64,000 nt of DNA from NCBI RefSeq assembly GCF_947623445.1, contig NC_135241.1, positions 2,296,501 to 2,360,500 on the forward strand. Direction: 5' to 3'. Shown here piece after piece: positions 1-9,222 of the stretch (positions are counted from its first letter, which is position 1; every line of letters begins with the position of its first letter). The position numbers and the translations under genes were made by a program. The DNA comes from Clavelina lepadiformis (taxonomy: Eukaryota; Chordata; Ascidiacea; Aplousobranchia; Clavelinidae). The notes beneath the pieces are model-generated. The model worked only from the letters and a program-made list of their open reading frames with translations. It made no database searches and was not told the DNA's origin.

Positions 1-235
1 CCTGTAGTAACAACTTTTGTTTGCCGAACGGCTCTTCCTGACTTATTGCCTTTCTTTCACGCCAACGCAGGGTAACTATAATAATTAATCGATCGAAGAA
101 CATTAGAAAGATGGACTCTTATTCTGTTGTTTTGCCATTCATTTGAAATCAAACAATGATCGATAAACAAAAGCTTTTAAAACCTACAACAATGTTTAAT
201 CTACATAAAATTTTCATACCTACATAAATAAAATC
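1..235. repeat. Repeat A, end fragment (copy 1)
   Basis: This stretch is nearly identical to 6796-7000 and 7930-8145 and is a diverged match to about 27350-27510. It has no convincing coding content and ends near 200-235, where the other copies also diverge. It is the terminal part of an interspersed or segmentally duplicated repeat of at least 1 kb, seen most fully at 7088-8150. Confidence 0.75.
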
Positions 236-239
236 AACG

Positions 240-590
240 CACCTGTCTTTAGCTAATTGTAGAGCGATGATTTCGGATCTATGATCCTTTTCATTCTATC
301 ACATCCGGTTTTTGTACTTGATTTGACAGATTTGAAGTGGGAGAGGACTTGGTGACAAAATTAGCAATAGAACCTCTTGAAATGTTTGAGTCAAAAGTAA
401 ACCATTTGTCAATGAACAACACTCCTGTCTTTAGCTAATTGTGAGGCGCTAATTCCGAATCTATGGTCCTGTTCATTCTATCTTATCAGGTTTTCGTACT
501 TGATTTGACAGATTTGAAGTGGGAGAGAACTTAGTGACAAAATTAGCAATAGAACCTCTTGAAAGGTTTAAGTCAAAAGTAAACCTGCCA
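240..590. repeat. FBXO21 exon-1-derived shards, cluster 1
   Basis: Two units of about 181 bp lie in tandem, with the 'tgtacttgatttgacag' core starting near 313 and 494, preceded by the tail of a third unit. The core matches, in the same orientation, part of exon 1 of the intact FBXO21 genes (about 23845-23985 and 32500-32625). Flanking parts of the unit are not found in those exons. No reading frame is kept, so these are amplified gene fragments. The cluster lies just downstream of, or within an intron of, the broken ODF2-like gene. Confidence 0.7.
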
Positions 591-3439
591 ATTTTCATCT
601 CTATTTCCAATTTTTTCTTTTTCAGCTTCAAGCAATTGATTGCACTTTGCCTTTAAGGTGCTTGATTTTATCCAGCATTGCTTGTTTCTTTCTAAATGAG
701 TAAGGAGACAAAACTTAGCGAAGCGTAACTCATACGAAAAGGTTAAAGGGTTTAGGAAGCGAGACGTACTTTCGCTGTTGCCTGTTTGCTCTTTCATGAT
801 TTTCATTGCACTGCTTCAGTTTGTGTTCGACCTGATCCAATCGGGTCTGAATTCGATGTTTTTCCTCCCTGGAAGCAATTTTATGAGCTTCGATAGACCT
901 AAGTTTTCAAACAGTGTTACGGTACGTGGGAAGGACTTAGCCCGCACTACTCTATATTTATCTCAGTTACAATTACTTTTCGGCCTTGCTTTGTGCTCGC
1001 TGAGCTTGCATTCTTGCAGCTTCAGCGTCTGATCGTATGTCACGGACCGCTTCTCTCGCCCGTTCCGCTTCGTCGAGGGCCTGCTGTCGATGTGATGTCA
1101 TAGCTTGCAGTTCGCTTTCCCGGTCGTGTATTTTTCCGCAAGGTGACACATTCGTCACGATCTCGTTCGTATTGTTGCCGGGTTTGTTTCTCATGTGCAA
1201 GTCTTACCCTTTCCACGGTTAAAAAATATAAAGTTGATGCGTTGTCGAAATACAAAAAACGTTAGGATATTATAAAAAATATTAAAAGTTTATACTGCAT
1301 ACGTAGCTTTGTACAGTAGGCTATTCAATGGTGATGAATTGCATTGGATTAATCTCAAATGATGTGTGGTTAAAACTGTAAATAATCCTGTATCACTCCA
1401 ATAAACGACAAACGCAACAAATGCAAAGCGCAATTACGCTTCTATAACGCATGCCAAGTGTCATTTTCACGTTACAAAATACTTGAAAATCTAAGCTTAC
1501 TTGAGTTGTGAGATTTCATTTTTCAGCGACATGATTTCCATTTCTAACGTCCTCATTTTGTCTTCATTCTGTTCACGTTCACTCATTCTCGACGATTTTT
1601 CATTCGCAAGGTGCTGTTCTAATTCACGGCATCTTTCTTCAAGTTGCAACCTGGAAACATTTACGTGTAACCTGAAAAATATTCAAATTTCAGCAACAAA
1701 GTGTTTTGCTATATAGGATAAATCATAAGTCTTCATGACTTTAATATACATGACTAAAATCTAAGCTACTTTAACAATTACTTTTCGTTTTGCAAAGTGT
1801 TGTTTTTCCTCCATTCCTCCTCTCTCGACTCTAGAATCCTGCGAGACGACTCGCGCTCTGCTTCCTCAAGCTCCCTCTGGTGGTTGGTAGTTGAAGTACG
1901 AAGAATATCTAGTTCTGCTTCTAGTTCTTAAAAGACGTATCAAACACAAAATAAAATAAGCTAGAAATGACAATTTCATTACAGTAGAAAATATTAGTAC
2001 AAAAACATATTAACCTGACTAAACAAAGTGGGGTAAACACTGGGCTTCAGCGTAAAAATCTTTGGTCATTTCCAATAAATGTATGTGGCTTTTTTATGTA
2101 TTGCAATGTCTAATTGTATGCTGAAAGCACAAAATAATTCTAATTTACCATGGTTTTTGCTTGCAAGTGAATCTCGACCTCTTTTCAGCTCCCCTTTCAT
2201 CTTAAGCGTTTCTAATTTGCCGTTAGTTAGCTCCACTTTGTGGCGATGAGTTTCCTCATCCAAAGAATTTCTGTTGTTGGTCACGAGATATTATGGTTAA
2301 AACAGAGGCTATTTTAACAAAGAGCACAGCAATTGTCACAGCTTTAAATAAGCATTCTGTCACAATTACCTCTGGGAAGTACATTCTTTGTTCAGATCCT
2401 TAATTTGTTGTGTGAGTCTTGATTTCTGTTCATTGGAGTCCCACAACTCTTTCTGTAACCTTTCACACTACATTTCATTCGATCTTTTTTCAATCTGTTA
2501 AAGGGAATAACCTTTTTAAGGAATCAAATTTTCAAAATCACATAGTTTTGAAACAATAAATAAGGTATAAACTGTCATGTTGCTTATTTATCAATGAAAC
2601 TCATCCAAAACCAAACAAGTTGTACTTGACAACAGCTCATCTCATTGCTGTCAAGTTCACTGAGAAAAAATTTTGTTTTACCTCAATGGCTTTTATATTG
2701 GCTTGTAAGCGAGCAGGATCTTTTGCCTGGGACCTCTGCATAGAATCAGCTTCAACAGCTACGTGCTCTTTCTGTTTACGTGATTTAGCCATTTCATCCA
2801 ACAGATTCTTTCCCTATGCAGAACAAATTAGTTTGTATTATGTATATGGGCCTACTTCTTAAATGCCAATAGAATGACAAATTGTATATGGAGATAAAAG
2901 TAATACTAAATACTTTACATACCTACTAAATTATTAAATATAAATAATAGTAATGATTATTTGTAAGTGAAAGTCTAACGTTACCCTTTGTTCAAGCAGA
3001 TTTTTGTTTCTTTGCAAATGGGTAATTTTTTGTGCGTCAACATCAGTTGTTGAATGTTGATTCTTTAATAAATCATCTCTTTCATTCTTTAGTGCAGCAA
3101 CAAGCGCTTGATGTCTATGTAAACAGTGAACAACCTTCATGTTACCTATGCTTTCAACTACAACAAAGCAAATAAAACATTGAATGGAAACCTTTAGATC
3201 AAAGGAATTTAAACGCAGTAATTTCTCAGACACAAACTGTCTAAAATCTAAAAAATAAAGATTTGATGACATTTTCGGTGTTTGATGCCTCCTTAATAGT
3301 TATAAGTACCTTTACTCACTTTTGCTTTCCACTATTGATCTAGAATTTCAAATATGGAAATGGCCATCTTTTCCATTTTGTCAATCAAATCAATAGTGAT
3401 TGTCACTCCACCACATTCAAGCTTTGCTTCTTCCAAGAC
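591..3439 (-). pseudogene. ODF2/cenexin-like coiled-coil gene, partial and probably broken
   Basis: Exon-like blocks with splice sites lie at 3439-3320, 3114-2985, 2813-2682, 2494-2370, 2270-2149, 1926-1782, 1650-1501, 1208-977, 898-770 and 691-~590. They encode charged heptad-rich helix. Blocks three to six keep compatible phases and resemble ODF2/cenexin (for example the 'SRLTQQIKDL' and 'HKVELTNGKLETLKMKGEL' stretches), a centriolar-appendage and sperm-tail coiled-coil family. Defects: an in-frame TAG in the first block; a TAG in the fourth block, avoidable if its acceptor is at 2467; a one-base slip at an A-run near 1130; and a slip in the last block. The first two blocks do not join in phase. 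The 5' start is absent, and the 3' end is lost or off the left edge. A decayed partial copy is likeliest, but sequencing error could explain the slips. The ODF2 assignment is by memory of the family and is moderate. Confidence 0.55.
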
Positions 3440-4159
3440 CTAGAATGCAGGAAACGCGAGGAAAACATTGTTACAGTGTGAGTTGTACTTAGTGTTTTAG
3501 ATTACAGCTCATACAACAGGTAATAAAGTAGCAGAGCTAATTCACACGTTTAATTTAAGTTTGCGAAAACCTGTGCTGGCAATGACATAGTCTTCAGTCG
3601 GGAATCTTTAAGAAACACTGCTATATTGCACAACAGAAATTTGAAAATCCCAAGAGAAACAAACTCACTCTCATTTTCGTTTTAAAGCAGTGGTTTTCTA
3701 GCGTTAAAAACTTCATTCTATAATATATACTGTATTTTACCTCACAATTATTCAAGCCTCACTGGCCACACCTTGTGTTGGGATTTTTATTTAATCTGCC
3801 GTACCTGGATTTGAGAGCTAATTTTATGTGAGTTTACACTAAAATCAACTAGTGGACCTCAGTTGTTTTGGCGGCAGCACAAAGGGTTTTTAACTGATAC
3901 AAATACGTTGAAAGCGTAAGATTGTTTTGAAAGTTTGTAAATGGTTTGGTGGTCGTTTAATGAATGAATCGTCTTTTAACATTACAAGAGCACTACACGT
4001 ACTCGCAAATGATCAAATCACGTGTTTAATTGGAATTTTCAAAATCAGTTCTAAAATTATTTACAATCACAAGCATATAATATATACCATATCGTGATAA
4101 ATATGCATATCATATGATCACCAAACCACATACAATTACTGCTTCATATAAACATACTT
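3440..4159. other. No gene seen
   Basis: AT-rich sequence upstream of the ODF2-like blocks. I see no exon with coding similarity, no RNA gene and no clear repeat. Confidence 0.5.
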
Positions 4160-4346
4160 CTCTACTTCATTGAGTCTCATGATTTTTATCGTCCTTGAAG
4201 AATGTTTCCAGTTTTAGTGGGCTGAAACGGTAACCTTCATTAACACCTTTATTGCGCCTTAAAAATGACCCAGTTGCAATTCTACGAGCAACCCATTCGA
4301 TTGGGATCATGTCGTACTTCCACGCCAAAAACAATGTTTCGTTTAC
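4160..4346 (-). pseudogene. PAICS exon fragment (SAICAR synthetase part)
   Basis: On the minus strand an acceptor precedes a frame containing '[17 protein letters not shown]', the highly conserved SAICAR-synthetase segment of PAICS (purine biosynthesis, steps 6-7). The frame continues through '[17 protein letters not shown]'. It then meets TGA at 4169-4167, exactly where the family has Trp (NDPQW in vertebrates), so a TGG-to-TGA nonsense change is likely. No donor site or following exon is present in order. Read as a non-functional gene fragment. Confidence 0.8.
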
Positions 4347-4530
4347 CTGAATTACAGAAGAAGAGCGAGATTAGAAGATTAAATGAGGCAAATGCACAAC
4401 TAGATAGCATGACTATAATAGTGTACAGTATACGTATTTAAACTAATAGTGAAACAACTTGCACAAGATAATTAATATCGGTCAGTGAGTGGCATAAACG
4501 GTTTTACCAATTTTATTAACGTTGTTTTTT

Positions 4531-4705
4531 TGTGCCAAAATGGTTTAGAAGCTTCATGATGTTGGTAGACGTCCGAGTTGAGAATTCAGCTTTTCCTTCC
4601 ATCACATTCCTTTTGACGCCATCACCAGCTGTTACTATATTTTGGGAAACAACCAGGCATTGGCCATCAGCAGCTGATTTGACATCATACACAATCTTTG
4701 TTTTC
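4531..4705 (-). pseudogene. PAICS exon fragment (N-terminal ATP-binding part)
   Basis: Reading leftward from 4705 gives 'EKTKIVYDVKSAADG', then 'ITAG'-like 'IVTAGDGVKRN' and 'EGKAEFSTRTSTNIMKLL'. This matches the N-terminal SAICAR-synthetase region (YEGKTKEVYEL ... QITAGNAARKN ... LEGKAAISN in vertebrates). It ends in a stop a few codons after 'NHFG' without an obvious donor. Its order relative to the 4160-4346 fragment is normal, but the intervening exon is missing. Confidence 0.75.
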
Positions 4706-4844
4706 TCTCAATTATTTTCTCTCCGAGGGTACAATGATCATCACAAGAACTTGTACCAAGACGTGTTTGTAGGCCGTTATTTTAAAGTTCAGATTGCTTC
4801 ATCAATTTGCTTTTTGGTTCCCCATTGCCATTATTCAACAACAT

Positions 4845-4912
4845 AGGTCGTGTCGGTGCGTACTCAAATTCTATCTTCATGTCAATCAAGCTTACGTCCT
4901 GCACGCAATTTT
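4845..4912 (-). pseudogene. PAICS exon fragment (LIDMKIEF region), out of order
   Basis: A short minus-strand frame reads 'VQDVSLIDMKIEFEYAP'. The LIDMKIEF core is diagnostic of SAICAR synthetase/PAICS. In the real gene this exon follows both fragments at 4160-4705. Here it lies upstream of them, so the locus is rearranged. Confidence 0.65.
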
Positions 4913-4919
4913 CATTTCC

Positions 4920-6410
4920 CTACAAACCTACAAAGATGTGTTTACTAACGGTGTTACATTGATAATTAATTAATCTTTATAGTATCTAGTTACTTATTTT
5001 AAGAAATCGACTTACGGACTCCACAACTTCATTCACTTTTTCCGACACCCGCCGATAATTTTCTTTCAAGTTTTTCATGTCATTACCAGTAGAAACTTCG
5101 GTGAAATTTCAGTAAACCTACAAAGATGTGTTTACTAACGGTGTTACATTGATACTCTTTACCAATCTAGTTACTTATATATTAAGAGATCGACTTACGT
5201 ACTCCACAACTTCATTTACTTTTTCCGACAACCACCGACGAGAGTTTTCTTTCAAATTTTTTATGTCATTACCAGTAACTTCGGTGAAATTTCGGTAAAC
5301 CTACAAAGATGTGTTCACTAACGGTGTTAGTTTGGATACTCTTTACCTATCTAGTTACTTATATTAAGAAATCGACTTACGGACTCCACAACTTCATTCA
5401 CTTCTTCCGACACCCAACGATAGATTTCTTTCAAGTTTTTCATGTCATTGCCAGTAGTTTCGGTAAACCTACAAAGATGTGTTTACTAACGATGTTACAT
5501 TGATACTCTTTAGCTATCTAGTTACTTATTTTAAGAAATCGACATATGAACACCACAACTTCATTTACTTTTTCCGACACCCACCGATAGTTTTCTTTCA
5601 AATTTTTCATGTCATTGCCAGTAACTTCGGTGAAATTTCGGTAAACCTACAAAGATGTGTTTACTAACGGTGTTACATTGATACTCTTTACCTATCTAAT
5701 TACTTATATTAAGAAATCGACTTACGGACTCGACAACCACCGATAGTTTTCTTTCAAATTTTTCATGTCATTGGCAGTAATTTCGGTAAACCTACAAAGA
5801 TGTGTTTACTAACGGTGTTACATTGTTACTCTTTACCTATCTAGTTACTTATATTAAGAAATAGACTTACGGACTCCACAACTTCATTCACTACTTCCGA
5901 CAACCACCGATAGTTTTCTTTCAAATTATTCATGTCATTGCCAGTAATTTCGGTAAACCTACAAAGATGTGTTTACTAACGGTGTTACATTGATACTCTT
6001 TACCTATCGAGTTACTTATATTAAGAAATCGACTTACGGACTCCACAACTTCATTCACTTCTTCCGACACCCACCGATAGTTTTCTTTCAAATTTTTCAT
6101 GTCATTGCCAGTAATTTCGGTAAACCTACAAAGATGTGTTTACTAACGGTGTTACATTGATACTCTTTACCTATCTAGTTACTTATATTAAGAAATCGAC
6201 TTACGGGCCCCACAACTTCATTCACTACTTCCGACACCCTCCGATAGTTTTCTTTCAAATTTTTCATGTCATTGCCAGTAATTTCGGTAAACCAACAAAG
6301 ATGTGTTCACTAACGGTGTTAGATTGGATAATCTTTACCTATCTAGTTACTTATATTAAGAAATCGACTTACGGTCTTCACAACTTTATTTACTTTTTTC
6401 GTATTATATA
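4920..6410 (-). repeat. Tandem array of one PAICS exon with its splice sites (about 8 copies plus a partial)
   Basis: The repeat junction recurs near 4927, 5117, 5300, 5468, 5646, 5791, 5958, 6125 and 6292. The last three intervals are 167 bp; earlier ones run 145-190 bp. On the minus strand each unit holds an acceptor (…tttgtag), an exon with 'KNLKENYRWVSEEVNEVV', and a donor (gtaagtcg). The exon matches the PAICS linker between the SAICAR-synthetase and AIR-carboxylase domains ([26 protein letters not shown] in vertebrates). The copy beginning near 5645 is 99 nt and in frame, but its donor is altered. The copy near 5299 has an open frame of about 102 nt. Several others lack 11 nt and are out of frame, and the copy near 5115 has a stop. 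The copy before 5791 has an internal deletion, and the last (6375-6400) is truncated. Confidence 0.75.
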
Positions 6411-6427
6411 CTTTATTAACTTTATTT

Positions 6428-7002
6428 AAGTTCTTTGTTATGTCAAACAAATGAAATACTACCACGTTTTGTACTGAAATGTGCGAGTTGCATTTTACAT
6501 TTAAAATAATAGCAAAATGGATTTGTTGTATTCAAAACTGCGAGCTTGCGTGAGTATAAAAAATTTTCTCCGAGTGGTGCTTCGCGAATATAAAGGCTAG
6601 CAAAAAAATGAAAACAGGTAAGCGATCGTAAAACAATTCTGCTTAATGTTAAACAGTACGAAATTAGCTTCTTGCTAGAAACAAAGCCGCTCAAACCACC
6701 TATTGTAATTATTTATAAATTATTCCGATTTGTTGCGTGAATAAAATAATACAAAAGGACTTTTTATACTAATGCTTAGCACATTTAAATAAATTTCCTG
6801 TAGTAACAACTTTTGTTTGCCGAACGGCTCTTCCTGACTTATTGCCTTTCTTTCACGCCAACGCAGGGTAACTATAATAATTATAATTAATCGATCGAAG
6901 AACATTAGAAAGATGGACTCTTGTTCTGTTGTTTTGCCATTCATTTGAAATCAAACAATTATCGATAAACAAAAGCTTTTAAAACCTACAACAATGTTTA
7001 AT
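6428..7002. repeat. Repeat A, copy 2
   Basis: Near-identical, in the same orientation, to 7551-8135, with its right part also at 1-200. The copies differ by scattered substitutions and small indels. No protein similarity was seen. The upstream half of the repeat (present in copy 3 at 7088-7550) is missing here and is replaced by the PAICS exon array. Confidence 0.8.
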
Positions 7003-7046
7003 TTTCGATTGGGATCATGTCGCATTTCCACGCCAAAAACGATTCT
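7003..7046 (-). pseudogene. Tiny PAICS exon fragment
   Basis: The minus strand encodes 'FLAWKCDMIPIE', the same PAICS exon segment as at 4346-4300, abutting repeat A. It is too short to function and marks another duplication breakpoint. Confidence 0.65.
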
Positions 7047-7087
7047 ATATATAACGTATATAATATAAAATATAACGTTACAACCAT

Positions 7088-8150
7088 TTGATAACACTAA
7101 ATGTAAATCTACTTAGCAATTTATTCTGCCTACTTTCCTTTGCGTTGCTCAAACAGACTTCTTGGCATAGTTTTAGTGTAGGTCTGTATTCTATAACGTG
7201 GTTTTTGTCTAACGTCGTATTGTCTCTCTGACCAAAATGCCCTTCGCAATGTTGAAGGCGGATGCCTTTATAGACCCGACTGTCAATAGAAAAACGACAA
7301 CGAGAGAAAAAGGCGATAACAATTACAAAGCATTGGTCAATGGTTTAAATTAATTGATTCGGCTTCGTCAAATGGAGTTAATAATTTTACCAAACTCCTA
7401 AGCTGGCTGATTGTGTTAGCCTAATCCTAATATCTCGCACAAACTCCACAGCTGCCATCTTCTCAAATCATTAATATGCAAAGTAGGTTACCGGGTCATG
7501 CATGTTAGGAACAAACGTTATCAGAAATTGGTCGACGAATTAAGGTCAATTAAGCTCTTTGTTATGTCAAACAAATGAAAATTGCCACGTTTTGTACTGA
7601 AATGTGCGAGTTGCATTTTACATTTAAAATAATAGCAAAATGGATTTGTTGTATTTAAAACTGCGAGCTTGCGTGAGTATAAAGAATTTTCTCCGAGTGG
7701 TGCTTCGCGAATATAAAGACTAGCAAAAAATGAAAACAGGTAAGCGATCGTAAAACAATTTTGCTTAATGTTAAACAGTATGAAATTAGCGGCTTACCAG
7801 AAACAAAGCCGCTCAAACCACCTATTTTAATTATTTATAAATTATTCCGATTTGTTGCGTGAATTAAACGACGCCAAAATAATACAGAAGGACTTTTTAT
7901 ACTATTGCTTAGCACATTTAAATAAATTTCCTGTAGTAACAACTTTTGTTTGCCGAACGGCTCTTCCTGACTTATTGCCTTTCTTTCACGCCAACGCAGG
8001 GTAACTATAATAATTATAATTAATCGATCGAAGAACATTAGAAAGATGGACTCTTGTTCTGTTGTTTTGCCATTCATTTGAAATCAAACAATTATCGATA
8101 AACAAAAGCTTTTAAAACCTACAACAATGTTTAATCTACATAGATTTTTA
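7088..8150. repeat. Repeat A, longest copy (copy 3)
   Basis: About 1 kb. Its right half matches 6428-7002 and 1-200 closely. The whole length has a diverged counterpart at about 26500-27520, with matching blocks such as 'atgcaaagtaggtta' followed by 'gggtcatgcatgt'. No open frame of note, no clear inverted ends and no poly-A tail were seen. The family is unknown. Confidence 0.7.
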
Positions 8151-8790
8151 TGTTGCTAAAGGCAAAACCGGCTGGTTCACTTGCAGTAGGTAAAATTGCT
8201 AAAAGTATCTAAAATAAGATAAAAACTCATTAAAACATTATAGATTAGCTCAAACCGTTCAGACAAATTTGTTACAGAAACACCAGACTGCAAAGTTTTA
8301 ATTTTAAACAAAAAACACTGTTTATGTTAAGCAAATATGCGAAATTAGGTGATAGATAGCTGCTCATGTTACAAATTGACCTGAAGATATAGTTTTAAGT
8401 GAAAAATTTCCAAAGATCTTTGATCTTTTTATTCTCATGTTGCATATTTGTGTTTCCTGATCTTTCATTTCATCTATTCTTAACTTTTGAGTTAACTTTA
8501 TATTTAGGCGTCAGACTATAATGGATTCTGATCGACCGATCTTCTTTTTCGATTGTTAGAAGTAAAAAGTTCAGATTACAGTGTAATTTCTCAATTTGTT
8601 TTCAAAAGAGAAAATCTTAGAGAAAATATATCAAAAAGCAAACTTTGATGGGAGCTAATTTAAAAAGAGTTGATAATATTTGGTTACGTTATTTATAACA
8701 TTAAGTTGTTTAAAATATTCAACGGATCTCGCCATCAGTCCTTGCATTGAGATCCGCGCTTGTTATGTGATATCAGTATTCGAAGAAAAT
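8151..8790. other. No gene seen
   Basis: AT-rich spacer between repeat A and the tandem-repeat block. I see no coding exon or RNA gene. Confidence 0.5.
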
Positions 8791-8792
8791 CA

Positions 8793-8965
8793 AGGAACCT
8801 AGCAACGAAGATTAATAAAACAAGAAAATTGGTAAATAAGGACGTGTCAGCGAGTTTAGACTTCTGCTTTTTGTTGAGATACCTGCAGCATATAACACTG
8901 TCGCACAGACAGTTATTTGCAATGTATTTAAAGTATCGTTTTAGTTTCTTTTAAACTAATGAGAG
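8793..8965. repeat. Tandem repeat unit 1, left part (split by the LTR element)
   Basis: Closely matches 15041-15203. The unit resumes at 14515 on the far side of the LTR element, so 8793-8965 plus 14515-15040 form one unit of about 0.7 kb. Unit 2 begins at about 15041. Confidence 0.85.
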
Positions 8966-9207
8966 TGTTACGTTTTTACTGTCCTCAGTCTTAGATACAC
9001 AGTAGGCACATATTTTTATTAAAAGCAGCTCAGTTAAATTGTCATTCACAGCAGCTCATTCCAGGAGCTTAAATCAGGACTGACTCTACGAATACTTGGC
9101 TGGAATACGTCAATGAAAAGACACGTGTGCTTAATCAAACACGGAAAACGCAGTAGGCCTCAAGAGAGAACGCGGCAGGGCAGACACAAAGCAAAACAAA
9201 TGCAACA
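8966..9207 (-). repeat. 3' LTR of the gypsy-type element
   Basis: A 242-bp direct repeat of 14284-14514. On the plus strand it begins TGTTACG and ends GCAACA, giving the usual TG...CA ends. It is preceded by the agag target duplication. Confidence 0.93.
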
Positions 9208-9222
9208 CTCTCCCCCCACCCA
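9208..9222 (-). promoter_or_regulatory. Polypurine tract of the LTR element
   Basis: The minus strand reads gggtggggggagag directly next to the 3' LTR, the expected place for the plus-strand DNA primer. Confidence 0.8.

Noticed and set aside
2370-3439. UAG reassigned to glutamine, since both stops in the ODF2-like blocks replace likely CAG codons
   Set aside because: Intact genes in the window read the standard code, the second TAG is avoidable with another acceptor, and C-to-T decay in a pseudogene explains both.
4920-6410. A CRISPR-like array because of the regular repeat spacing
   Set aside because: The whole ~167-bp unit repeats, there are no unique spacers, and the surroundings are animal genes with introns. 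The unit is an exon duplication.
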